Shown here piece by piece: positions 25,939-35,256 of a DNA stretch of 37,817 nucleotides (positions are counted from its first letter, which is position 1; each line of letters begins with the position of its first letter). The stretch spans positions 1 to 37,817 of the forward strand of contig JAQTQU010000008.1 in NCBI GenBank assembly GCA_028712095.1, read 5' to 3'. The notes under the pieces are model-generated. The model did no database searches. It had not been told where the DNA came from and was given only the letters and a program-made list of their open reading frames with translations. The DNA is from Candidatus Peribacteraceae bacterium (GTDB lineage Bacteria > Patescibacteriota > Gracilibacteria > Peribacterales > Peribacteraceae). The translations under genes and the position numbers were made by a program.

Positions 25939-26867
25939 GGGGTCACCCAGCGGATCCGTCCGTCCCGTTTCCACCACGTCATCTGGCGCTTGGCGTACTG
26001 GCGCGTCTGCGCCTTAATGCTCTCTTTCAGGGCATAGAGGGATGAATTTCCTTTCTGCAGGAATGCGACGATATCCCGGTACCCTACACTCGTGAGCCCT
26101 GGATCGTGCGGGGAGTAGCCGCGCTGCAGAAGATTGCTGACCTCCTCAAGCCATCCATCCGCGAACATTGCGTGCACGCGTTGCTTGATGCGCTGATGCA
26201 GTTCCGCGCGCGGAAGATCCATCCCTATGATGCACAGGTCATACGGCGATGCATGTTTCTTCTTGGCTGCATCGAGGGTACGACCAGTCGTCAGGCAGAC
26301 CTCCAGTGCGCGAAGCAGGTACACCTCGTTGCGGGAATCAATCGCAAGCGCGCCCTCGGGATCCAGCTCCTGCAGTTGCCCGTAGAGGGCTTCGGGCCCC
26401 TCGTCATCCAGACGCTGACGGAGTCGCGCGCGGAGCGACTGGTCAGTCGTCGCGACAAATGCCAGATTGTCGATGATCGCGCTCGCGTAGAGCATCGACC
26501 CTCCCACGAGAAAAGGAATATTCCCCCGGGCATGGATCTCCGCAATCACCCGCTCCGCCTCCCGTTTGTACCACGCCGCCGTCACCTCCTGCTTCGGGTC
26601 GAGCACGTCGATCAGGTGATGCGGGACGCTGCGCATTTCCGCTTTGCGAATCTTTGCCGTGCCGATATCGAGAAAGCGGTAGAGCTGCCTGGAATCAGCA
26701 TTAATGATTTCCACTCCTCTTCCCTGCGCACGGAATTCCTGCGCAATCCGAAGCGAGAGACCGGTCTTTCCGCTCGCCGTCGGGCCGACGAGGACGAGGA
26801 GCCGCCTGTTGGCATCCGACAAAAACCCTGTGATGTCCGACAGTCCTGACAGCCCCATCATCTGCAT
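25917..26867 (-). CDS. miaA: tRNA dimethylallyltransferase
   Basis: LVLVGPTASGKTGLSLRIA, IINADSRQLYRFLDIGTAK, HHLIDVLDP, PFLVGGSMLYASAI, TRQYAKRQMTWWKRD. Confidence 0.95.
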   Translation of the reverse strand: MQMMGLSGLSDITGFLSDANRRLLVLVGPTASGKTGLSLRIAQEFRAQGRGVEIINADSRQLYRFLDIGTAKIRKAEMRSVPHHLIDVLDPKQEVTAAWYKREAERVIAEIHARGNIPFLVGGSMLYASAIIDNLAFVATTDQSLRARLRQRLDDEGPEALYGQLQELDPEGALAIDSRNEVYLLRALEVCLTTGRTLDAAKKKHASPYDLCIIGMDLPRAELHQRIKQRVHAMFADGWLEEVSNLLQRGYSPHDPGLTSVGYRDIVAFLQKGNSSLYALKESIKAQTRQYAKRQMTWWKRDGRIRWVTPQATKRS

Positions 26868-27033
26868 GATAGGCCGATGAGACGCATTGCACAGAATTGT
26901 TTTGTTTACTTTACATTTCTCTGCACCATATTCCTTCTGTGGCGCCAACTGCCGTAAAACATGGAAAAGAAGTATAATTGTTAAGAGTTGAACAGGAACC
27001 TACACCCTCTCTCTTCTTCCTTCCCCTGCACAC

Positions 27034-27681
27034 ATGCATCCCCGTCTCTCCTCGATCGCCGACAAGATCGCGCGCGGCAACCTGACGCCGCAGAATTTCA
27101 TCGTCCCGACCGTGATCGAAAAGACGCAGTTCGGCGAGCGCGTGTACGACATCTACTCGCGCCTGCTCGAGGACCGTGTGGTCTTTCTCGGGACGGCGAT
27201 CAACGATGATGTGGCGAATTCCATCATCGCGCAGTTTCTGTTTTTGGAGAAAGAGAACGCCAAAAAGGACATCATTCTCTACGTGAATTCCCCCGGCGGT
27301 CAGGTGACATCCACCATGGCGATGTACGACACCATGCAGTACGTGCAGCCGGATATTTCGACGGTGTGTCTGGGCATGGCGGCCAGCGGCGGCGCGATCA
27401 TCCTGATGGGAGGCGCCAAGGGAAAGCGTTTCGCGCTCGAGCACTCCGAAATCATGATTCACCAGCCGCTCGGCGGCGCGGAGGGGCAGGCCACCGATAT
27501 CGCGATTCATGCCGACCACATCATTCAGACCAAGAAGATTCTGAACGAAATGATCGCGCGGCACACCGGCAAGACTCTGGAGCAGGTAACCGCCGACACC
27601 GAACGCGACAAATTTCTCTCGGCGCAGGAAGCACTCAAGTACGGTCTCATCGACCGTATCCTGACGAAGAAACCCGTCTAG
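27034..27681 (+). CDS. clpP: ATP-dependent Clp protease proteolytic subunit
   Basis: RIVFLG-like [48 protein letters not shown] (Ser), [11 protein letters not shown] (His), [18 protein letters not shown]. Confidence 0.96.
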   Translation: MHPRLSSIADKIARGNLTPQNFIVPTVIEKTQFGERVYDIYSRLLEDRVVFLGTAINDDVANSIIAQFLFLEKENAKKDIILYVNSPGGQVTSTMAMYDTMQYVQPDISTVCLGMAASGGAIILMGGAKGKRFALEHSEIMIHQPLGGAEGQATDIAIHADHIIQTKKILNEMIARHTGKTLEQVTADTERDKFLSAQEALKYGLIDRILTKKPV

Positions 27682-27718
27682 GACGAGGCCGCCCAAAGCA
27701 TCGCGGTGTCAGGCAGTG

Positions 27719-28162
27719 CTATTTCTTTACTGCAGCAGTCGGACAATTGCCGCAGTCGCAGCAGCAGCCCGTGACCTTGGTGATGACAATGAGTGCAATG
27801 AGCCAGATGAGCGCGTTGATGGCGGGAGGCATGGTCTCGGCAAGCGGCAGCCCCGAGAGGACGGACTTGAGCAGCATGCCCGCCGGAATGGAGCCGATGG
27901 CAATGCTCGATGCCCAGAGCGCGATATCGGTGAACAGGCCGAGTACCAGCAGCGCTCCCCCGATGATCATCAGGGCCGGCAGGATGTACGCCCAGAGCGT
28001 GCCCAGAAACGACAGTGCGGCAAGGTCCTCGCTGACCATACCCGCAAAGGATTCAAAGCTCATGTAGTGCACAAGCCCGACGAAGACAAGCGAAGCCCCG
28101 AAGCTCAGACGCGCGACGGTGCCGACGATGCAGAGAGGACAGTGTGGCAGTCTGATTTGCAT
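27719..28162 (-). CDS. DoxX-like membrane protein with Cys-rich C-terminal tail
   Basis: RLSFGASLVFVGLVHYMSF..., four TMs, tail KVTGCCCDCGNCPTAAVKK. Confidence 0.65.
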   Translation of the reverse strand: MQIRLPHCPLCIVGTVARLSFGASLVFVGLVHYMSFESFAGMVSEDLAALSFLGTLWAYILPALMIIGGALLVLGLFTDIALWASSIAIGSIPAGMLLKSVLSGLPLAETMPPAINALIWLIALIVITKVTGCCCDCGNCPTAAVKK

Positions 28163-28295
28163 GAATGAGAGTGGAAGGAAACGGAGTGCAGTATGGAACG
28201 GACACCGGACTTGTACAATAGATTTGTTCACAATGAGCGTAATTCTGCAAGGCAAATCTGGGATCTGAACGGTCCGCCACCCTACAATCGTCCCG

Positions 28296-29390
28296 ATGTT
28301 CACCGTAAGAGCGCACTCCCCTCTCGGACGGCGCGGCACTCTGAAAACGGCACACGGAACGATCCAAACTCCATTCTTCTTCCCTGTCGGTACCGCAGGT
28401 GCCATGCGCGGACTCACACATAGGGATCTCAAGGATCTGGGGGCGCAGGTTCTGCTTTGCAATACCTATCACCTCCACCTCCATCCCGGCGAAGACACAG
28501 TGGCAGCCGCAGGAGGATTACATTCATACATTGGCTGGGACCGGCCGATTCTGACGGATAGCGGCGGTTATCAGGTATTCTCGCTGAAGGGACTGAGACA
28601 CATCAGAGACACTGGTGTGGAGTTTCGCGCGCACACCGACGGCAGCAGACACTTTCTGGGACCGAACGAGGCGACGGAAATCCAGTGGAAACTGGGTGCG
28701 GATATCATCATGTGCTTCGACGAGTGCCCGCCTTCCACCGCTTCGCGCAGGGAAATCGAGGCAGCCGTCGATCGTACACTCCAGTGGGCAAAAGCCTGCA
28801 AGCAAACTCATGAGCGACTGAAACAAACCTCTCAGGCGTCTCTCACTTCTTCCACCTCTCACCCTCTGCTCTTCGGCATCGTGCAGGGCGGACTGCATCC
28901 GGATCTGCGCAGGAAATGCGCCGAGGAACTCATGGCAATCGGCTTCGACGGCTACGCCATCGGAGGATTGGCCGTGGGGGAATCGGAAGAAGAGATGCTT
29001 TCCATTCTGCGGGAAATCACTCCCCTTCTCCCGGCGGATGCTCCCCGCTATCTCATGGGGGTGGGCGTCCTCCGTCAGCTCAAAAAATGCGTGGAACTGG
29101 GGATCGACATGTTCGACTGTGTGCTCCCGATGCGCATTGCCCGCCACGGGACGATCATCCTCTCCGACGGATCGGAAATCCGCATCACCAACACACAGTA
29201 CAAAGAGGACCACTCTCGGCTGGATGCCGATTCCCCATCCGACCTCAGCCGCACGCACTCAAAGAGTTATCTGCACCACCTCTTTAAGGTGAATGAGCGT
29301 CTGGCCGAAACCATCGCCTGCAAACAGAATCTGGGGATGACCCTGAAGATGATGCGCGAGCTACGAGCGAAAATCGAACAGTGCTCCTAG
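28296..29390 (+). CDS. tgt: tRNA-guanine transglycosylase
   Basis: TPFFFPVGTAGAMRGLTHRDL, LCNTYHLHLHPGEDTVAAAGGLH, ILTDSGGYQVFSL, LFGIVQGGLHPDLR, GIDMFDCVLPMRIARHG. Confidence 0.93.
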   Translation: MFTVRAHSPLGRRGTLKTAHGTIQTPFFFPVGTAGAMRGLTHRDLKDLGAQVLLCNTYHLHLHPGEDTVAAAGGLHSYIGWDRPILTDSGGYQVFSLKGLRHIRDTGVEFRAHTDGSRHFLGPNEATEIQWKLGADIIMCFDECPPSTASRREIEAAVDRTLQWAKACKQTHERLKQTSQASLTSSTSHPLLFGIVQGGLHPDLRRKCAEELMAIGFDGYAIGGLAVGESEEEMLSILREITPLLPADAPRYLMGVGVLRQLKKCVELGIDMFDCVLPMRIARHGTIILSDGSEIRITNTQYKEDHSRLDADSPSDLSRTHSKSYLHHLFKVNERLAETIACKQNLGMTLKMMRELRAKIEQCS

Positions 29391-29899
29391 CCCGCAGAAT
29401 CGATCACTTCAGCTATTTCCATGGCCCGCCTCGCCTCCTGCTGTCTCAGGGTGATTTCCGCATCGGATGCGCGACTGATGTCGGCAATCTTCAGAATAAA
29501 TTCCGCCGTCCGCCGATCGAGGCCCTGACCACTCTTATCGATCACAAGTCCCATCGGATCTCCGGGCTTGCCTGTTGTGAGATACGGCTCAAGTTTCGGA
29601 CGCAGGAGAGCAGTCCGTGCAATGTTGAGTGTCATTTCCAATAGTTCGATATTCTCGCTTGTAATGGGCTTTTTGCATGTACCCAATGCAATTCCTGCCA
29701 GACCCTGTTCAAGACCATCCACCCGATCCCCAGGAAACAAGGATGCGTCGAACTCCTTCACTTGTTTCATGGTTAAACCATTTGCATTGGCAATGACAGC
29801 TTCACGAAGCAAAGACTGATAAGCTTCAAAACCGCCGCAGGCTTCCAGCGGATTGATCGTCGCAGAATCTGATTGATCAGAATGTTCAATAGTACTCAT
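29387..29899 (-). CDS. Hypothetical protein
   Basis: ORF 29387..29920, plausible start MSTIEHSDQSDSATINPLEACGG; convergent with tgt. Confidence 0.55.
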   Translation of the reverse strand: MSTIEHSDQSDSATINPLEACGGFEAYQSLLREAVIANANGLTMKQVKEFDASLFPGDRVDGLEQGLAGIALGTCKKPITSENIELLEMTLNIARTALLRPKLEPYLTTGKPGDPMGLVIDKSGQGLDRRTAEFILKIADISRASDAEITLRQQEARRAMEIAEVIDSAG

Positions 29900-29980
29900 G
29901 GGCATGGTATAAGCGCACAATCCGCCGAGGTCAAGACTCCATAAAACACCTGTTCGGTACCTTCAATCGCTTTGATTTCC

Positions 29981-30295
29981 TTAAGCAGAGATCTTCGTCA
30001 CCTCGATCTCCGTAAACCCCTGACGGTGGCCGTGCAGACGGCGCTAGCGCTTGCGGCGGCGCATCTTGTAGACGCGGATTTTGTCGCCCTTGCCGTGAGC
30101 GAGCACCTCTGCCTCGACGGAAGCTCCGGACAGCACGGGCGTGCCGACACTGACATCGTCCTCGGTTTTTGCAGTGAGGAGGACATCTTTGAACGTTACA
30201 GAACTCCCCGGCTCCTGATCGAGCGAAGGCACCTTCAGTTTCATCCCCTCCTCCACTTTCTCCTGAAAGCCGGCGATCTTCACAACCGCAAACAT
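29981..30295 (-). CDS. rplU: Ribosomal protein bL21 with in-frame UAG at codon 84 (30044-30046)
   Basis: MFAVVKIAGFQEKVEEGMKLKVPSL...IRVYKMRRRKR[TAG]RRLHGHRQGFTEIEVTKISA-TAA; spans expected bL21 length (104 codons) when read through the TAG. Confidence 0.85.
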
Positions 30296-30342
30296 GACCG
30301 CGGCAGTGTACGGAATGCCCGGACACAGGGCAAGAAGAATCC

Positions 30343-31074
30343 TCAGTCAGTCGTGATGAACCGCTCCTCCTCCTCTCTCTGGGTTTGCATGCGCATTTGG
30401 CTCAACTGAAGATACCGGGCCATCTGCTCCACGGCAGCTTCGGGGGGGATATTCTTGCGAACGAATTGTGCGCCCACGGACGCGGCGGTATCAGCGAGGC
30501 AGTCATCAGAGGAAAAAATGACGGGAGGGACTCCCGCCTTGCGGAGATCACCCTGAAGCTGCTCCAGCACTTTGTGGCCCTTTTCCGTATGACCGGCGTA
30601 CTCAAAGGACGGCAGCATCTCCAGATGCTCGTCGACGATCAGCAAATGCGGCTGCGGACACCGCCGTAATCTCTGATGAAAATTTTCGGCAATTTGTTCC
30701 ACTGTCTCTCCATGGTAGAAGATGCGCTCGACCCTGCGGCGTGTTGCCAGCGTAAGATCGGTGAGAAACGGCAGATAACACTGCGAGGTATCATCGAGGT
30801 AGAGCACTTTCGCCCCATAAAGTGCTTCAACCCCTTTGAGCTCTCCGAGCTTCATACGCACAGCCTTGTGCGTCGGTGGCCGCAGCGGAGGAAGAAATTT
30901 CCGCCATACAGGTCGTTGTTTATACAACTCCTTCAGAAGACTCTGCAGTTTCTGTATTTCACCCGGACTGACCCCGCTCTCCTGGGCATCACGCTCCGTG
31001 ACCGGACGCCCCCGGTATGGGAGCTGTTCCATGATGAATTGACGCGATTCTCCCCTCATGGACACTGCCGTCAA
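30343..31074 (-). CDS. Protein with C-terminal receiver-like domain
   Basis: HLLIVDEHLEMLPSFEYAGHTEKGHKVLEQLQGDLRKAGVPPVIFSSDDCLADTAASVGAQFVRKNIPPEAAVEQMARYL resembles a response-regulator receiver fold. Start uncertain (31074, 31059 or 31032). Confidence 0.55.
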   Translation of the reverse strand: MTAVSMRGESRQFIMEQLPYRGRPVTERDAQESGVSPGEIQKLQSLLKELYKQRPVWRKFLPPLRPPTHKAVRMKLGELKGVEALYGAKVLYLDDTSQCYLPFLTDLTLATRRRVERIFYHGETVEQIAENFHQRLRRCPQPHLLIVDEHLEMLPSFEYAGHTEKGHKVLEQLQGDLRKAGVPPVIFSSDDCLADTAASVGAQFVRKNIPPEAAVEQMARYLQLSQMRMQTQREEEERFITTD

Positions 31075-31080
31075 GGGGAA

Positions 31081-32877
31081 TTATGCAGTTGCGAACGCCC
31101 GGGAGAGTGCAACGGCGCTGTTGATCAGTCCAACGTGGGTAAACGCCTGCGGAAAATTGCCCAGAAAGGACTTGGATTTCGGATCAATTTCCTCCGCGAA
31201 GAGCCCGAGATGATTGGCGCTGCGGATGAGCTCCTCGAAATGCTCCCGTGCCTGATCGGAGCGGCCGGCGGCGAGCAACGCCTCCACCATCCAGAAACTG
31301 CAGAGGCCGAACGCCCCCTCCTCTCTGCGGTGCGCGCTCGAACGATAGACGAAGGGACCGTCGCTGAGTTCGCGCAGCAGAACATCGAGCGTCGAGAGCG
31401 CCTTGGGGTCATCGGGCGGGAGGAACCCCAGCAGAGGGAAGAGCAGTGCCGTGGCATCGAGCTCGTCGGAGCCGAAGGACTGTGTGAAGGCGTCGAGACG
31501 CGGATTCCATCCCTGCTCCAGCACCGTGGTCCGGACGGCATCCCGCTCCTGCCGCCAATGATCCAGATCCACCTGCCAGCCATGGGTTTCGGCCAGACGG
31601 ATACCGTGATCGATGGCCACCCAGCACATGACTTTGGAGTACGTGTACTGACGGGGCGGCGTGCGCATCTCCCAGATACCATGATCGGGCTCCTTCCAGA
31701 TTTCGCAGACGTACTCCACGATATCGCGCAAAACCCCGCTCAGCGACTGATCCACCTTCGGTTGCAGTTCTTCCGCCAGGAATACGGTGCGCAGAACCTC
31801 ACCGTAGATATCGGCCTGCCGCTGCGTCGACGCGGCGTTGCCGATGCGCACCGGACGGGAATCCGCACAGCCGCGCAGGTGCGATAGTTCCTGTTCCGGC
31901 ATCAGCGAGGCGGCATGCAACGGATAGAGCACCTGCAGATCGGCCGGGCGGCGTCCGCCTGTCAGCAGGAGTTCCGTGAGCCAGTCGAGAAATTCACGGG
32001 CATCGAAGAAGTGCCCGATCGAACAGAGAGCCTGCACCGTGAACGAGGTGTCGCGGATCCAGTTGAACCGGTAATCCCAGTTGTGCGAACCACCGATGAT
32101 CTCGGGAAGCGACGTCGTGGCCGCGGCGGCAATGCCTTTTCCTCCTGCGAGAATTTTGAGCGTGACGCACGAACGGTCCACGATCTGCTGCCATGCAGGC
32201 AACAGGTGGCAGCACCGGTCCCGGCCCGTGGCGATCCAGCGCTGCCAGTACTCGCAGGTACGCTCGTAGCTGCGCATGGCAGGAGGAACATCCGAGCGCT
32301 CGACAGACCCGTACGTGCAAATGAACGTCAGGGATTGTCCGGAGCGGAGCCGGGCATGCCCGGTCATGCCCTGCGGTGAAGGCGCAAGGGGCAGTGACGT
32401 ATGCAGACGCAGCTGATCGGATGCACCCGCAACGACGATGCTGCCGTCGGGCGCGGCTTCGAGCGCGGTTGCGTCGCGTCCGTAGTTCAGACGCGGGTTG
32501 AAACACACCGTCATCTCCACGGTTCCTTTCGTACAGCGCACAAAGCGATACAGAGCGGGAAACGTATGATGCTCCTCTTCCTCCGAACTGAAGCCTCCCA
32601 TGTGCATCCAATCGGTCAGCTCAACGACACCCGTCTCCGTCGTAAAGGTCGTCCGCAGAATGGCAGTCAAGTCGACGTACTCCTGACGGGTGGTCGTGGC
32701 ACCAGCCGGATGGATGGAAAAAAACCCGCCGCGCTCAGCGTCCAGCATTGAGGCGAACACACTGGGCGAATCGAGACGCGGCAGACAGCACCAGTCAATG
32801 GTGCCGTCGGTGCGCACGAGCGCGCAGCTGCCGAGGTTGCCGATGAATCCGTGCTGCTCGATCGAGACAAAGTCCAT
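31081..32877 (-). CDS. GH15 family glycoside hydrolase (glucoamylase/trehalase-like)
   Basis: HGFIGNLGSCALVRTDGTIDWCCLPRLDSPSVFASMLD, GSHNWDYRFNWIRDTSFTVQAL, YSKVMCWVAIDHGIRLAE. Confidence 0.9.
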   Translation of the reverse strand: MDFVSIEQHGFIGNLGSCALVRTDGTIDWCCLPRLDSPSVFASMLDAERGGFFSIHPAGATTTRQEYVDLTAILRTTFTTETGVVELTDWMHMGGFSSEEEEHHTFPALYRFVRCTKGTVEMTVCFNPRLNYGRDATALEAAPDGSIVVAGASDQLRLHTSLPLAPSPQGMTGHARLRSGQSLTFICTYGSVERSDVPPAMRSYERTCEYWQRWIATGRDRCCHLLPAWQQIVDRSCVTLKILAGGKGIAAAATTSLPEIIGGSHNWDYRFNWIRDTSFTVQALCSIGHFFDAREFLDWLTELLLTGGRRPADLQVLYPLHAASLMPEQELSHLRGCADSRPVRIGNAASTQRQADIYGEVLRTVFLAEELQPKVDQSLSGVLRDIVEYVCEIWKEPDHGIWEMRTPPRQYTYSKVMCWVAIDHGIRLAETHGWQVDLDHWRQERDAVRTTVLEQGWNPRLDAFTQSFGSDELDATALLFPLLGFLPPDDPKALSTLDVLLRELSDGPFVYRSSAHRREEGAFGLCSFWMVEALLAAGRSDQAREHFEELIRSANHLGLFAEEIDPKSKSFLGNFPQAFTHVGLINSAVALSRAFATA

Positions 32878-32994
32878 ACGGGCACAGCCTACGAATCAGC
32901 AGCGCTTTGAGGAAAGGAAACGCATTGCACGATCGAAAAATAATGCCCCAGATGCTTCCGGAAACAGACATCCGGACTTACCATAGTCCCATCA

Positions 32995-35256
32995 ATGCGA
33001 CTCTCTCTCCGGTTTCTCATCCCGCTCGCGCTCGTCCTGGGATTGGTGGCGTATGCCGTTGTCCCGCTCGCAAACCGCATGATGGTGAGCTGGTTTGTGA
33101 ATGATCTGGATCTGCGCAGTAAAATCATCGCGGAGGCAGTCGATAACTATTTACTGGAAGTCTCGCCGAACAAAAGCCAACTGGTCATCACCGCCAAGGT
33201 GCAGAATTTTTTCAAGCGGGTGATGCTTGACGAACGCGTGTACGCGCTCGGCTTCTGCGACGCGACCGGGCAGAAATTGCTCTTCAAAACGGACAAATTC
33301 CCACAGATTATCTCGTGCGAACCCGTGGGGACGGAAACGCACGTCACCGAAGTACTCGACCAGCCGCGCGGCCCGCTGCATATCGCGTACCACGTGGTGC
33401 GCGGCACGGGATCGGTGCTCGGGGAGCTTGTGCTGATTCATGATATGAGCTTCGTGCAGAGCCGCAGTGCCGCGACGCGTCTGTACATCATGTACTTCTT
33501 CGCGGCGCTCGCCGCCATCATTGCCATCATCACCGTGCTGATCGCGCAGATGAGTTTGCGGGGATGGGAATCGGGTCTGCGCTCCCTGTTGCGTGGCGAG
33601 GGGCTCTTTAAACCTTTCTCCCCCACCGGGGCCCCCCGCGAGCTGCAGCCCATCGTCAAGGATCTGCGCGATCTCATCCGCGACCTCGAAACGGACCGCA
33701 GATTGCGCGATGAGAGCCAGATTACGTGGAACGCGCGCACGCTCAAAGAGCTGCTGCACAAGGAACTTGCCGGTGACGAAGTGATCGTCGTCTCGAACCG
33801 CGAACCGTATCTGAACTATTTTGGGGAAGACGGAACCATTCAGACGCAGACGCCGGCGGCAGGTCCCGTCACCGCGCTGGAACCGATCATGCGCGCCTGT
33901 TCCGGTACGTGGATCGCCCATGGCGGCGGTGCTGCGGACCATGAAACCGTGGATGCCCGGGATCACCTGCGCATCCCCCCCGATCATCCGCGCTACACGC
34001 TGCGTCGCGTATGGCTGACACCGGAGGAGGAGAAGGGCTACTACTACGGTTTCGCGAACGAAGGACTCTGGCCGCTCTGCCACATCGCCCACGTCCGCCC
34101 GACGTTCCGCAGTGATGACTGGGAGCAGTACGTGCGCGTGAACGAAAAGTTCGCCAAGGTGGTCGCGCAGGAGGCCAAAACCCGCGATCCCGTCATCCTC
34201 GTGCAGGATTACCACTTCGCGCTGCTCCCGCGCATCCTCCGGCGCCATCTGCCGCAGGCCACCATCATCATGTTCTGGCACATTCCGTGGCCGAACCCCG
34301 AATCCTTCGGCATCTGCCCGTGGGGTCAGGAGGTGCTGGACGGATTGCTCGGCAGCAACATCGTGGGCTTTCACACGCGCTTCCACTGCTTAAACTTCAT
34401 GGAGACGATGGACCGGTTCGTCGAATGCCGTGTCGACCGCGAACACTCCACGATCTCCTACCGCCGCAAACTCACGGCGGTGAATCACTACCCCATTTCG
34501 ATTGAGTTCCCGGGGCGCCTGATGCGGCAGGCCACGCCGGTGCCCGAAGCGCGTGCCCAGATCCGCAACCGATACGCTCTGCCCGCGGACTGCCGCATCG
34601 GCATCGGCGTGGACCGCTTCGACTACACGAAGGGCATCATGGAAAAATTCCTCGCCGTCGAGCGCCTGCTGGAACTTTCGCCCGAATGGATCGGCCGTTT
34701 CAGTTTTATTCAGATCGCCGCCCCCACACGCACGCGTATTGAAGAGTACACGGAATTCAGCAACGAGACTTCGTCACTCGCCCAGCGCATCAACGCGAAG
34801 TTCGCCCATACGGGCGTACCGCCGATCATCCTATTGGCCGAGCATCACGAGGCCGAGGATATTCTGGATCACTACCGCGCTGCGGATCTGTGCTTCGTGA
34901 ACAGTCTGCACGACGGCATGAATTTGGTTGCAAAGGAATTCGTCGCGGCGCGTGATGACGAGCGGGGCGCGCTCATCCTGAGTCAGTTCACCGGTGCCGC
35001 ACGCGATCTGCCCGAAGCGCTCATTGTGAATCCCTACCACATCGATCAGTGCGCGCAGGAGTTACACCGCGCTCTCACCATGCCGGAGAGCGAGCAGCGT
35101 GACCGGCTGAGGAGCATGCGCGGTGTCCTGAAGGAATTTAACGTCTTCCGCTGGGCGGGGCGCATGCTCATCGACGCCGCGCGCGTCCGGCAGCGCAACC
35201 GCTTCCTCGCGCGGGTCGCGGCCACGCCGTGGTATTCTTCGTTCCTGCCCAAATGA
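32995..35256 (+). CDS. otsA: Trehalose-6-phosphate synthase (GT20) with N-terminal two-TM extracytoplasmic sensor-like region
   Basis: N-term TM LRFLIPLALVLGLVAYAVVPL, about 130-aa extracytoplasmic segment, TM LYIMYFFAALAAIIAIITVLIAQM; catalytic VVSNREPYL, FWHIPWPNPESF, GVDRFDYTKGI, HDGMNLVAKEFVAAR. Confidence 0.92.
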   Translation: MRLSLRFLIPLALVLGLVAYAVVPLANRMMVSWFVNDLDLRSKIIAEAVDNYLLEVSPNKSQLVITAKVQNFFKRVMLDERVYALGFCDATGQKLLFKTDKFPQIISCEPVGTETHVTEVLDQPRGPLHIAYHVVRGTGSVLGELVLIHDMSFVQSRSAATRLYIMYFFAALAAIIAIITVLIAQMSLRGWESGLRSLLRGEGLFKPFSPTGAPRELQPIVKDLRDLIRDLETDRRLRDESQITWNARTLKELLHKELAGDEVIVVSNREPYLNYFGEDGTIQTQTPAAGPVTALEPIMRACSGTWIAHGGGAADHETVDARDHLRIPPDHPRYTLRRVWLTPEEEKGYYYGFANEGLWPLCHIAHVRPTFRSDDWEQYVRVNEKFAKVVAQEAKTRDPVILVQDYHFALLPRILRRHLPQATIIMFWHIPWPNPESFGICPWGQEVLDGLLGSNIVGFHTRFHCLNFMETMDRFVECRVDREHSTISYRRKLTAVNHYPISIEFPGRLMRQATPVPEARAQIRNRYALPADCRIGIGVDRFDYTKGIMEKFLAVERLLELSPEWIGRFSFIQIAAPTRTRIEEYTEFSNETSSLAQRINAKFAHTGVPPIILLAEHHEAEDILDHYRAADLCFVNSLHDGMNLVAKEFVAARDDERGALILSQFTGAARDLPEALIVNPYHIDQCAQELHRALTMPESEQRDRLRSMRGVLKEFNVFRWAGRMLIDAARVRQRNRFLARVAATPWYSSFLPK

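Noticed and set aside
27034-27681. ClpP as a possible inactive paralogue
   Set aside because: Ser, His and Asp catalytic contexts all look intact (AASGGA, MIHQP, ERDKF).
29931-30326. 131-aa - strand ORF
   Set aside because: Out-of-frame reading of rplU; Arg/Cys-rich with no conserved pattern.
30676-31887. 403-aa + strand ORF
   Set aside because: Antisense to the receiver-like and GH15 genes; no recognisable motifs.
33151-34386. 411-aa - strand ORF
   Set aside because: Antisense to otsA, whose conserved motifs are clear.
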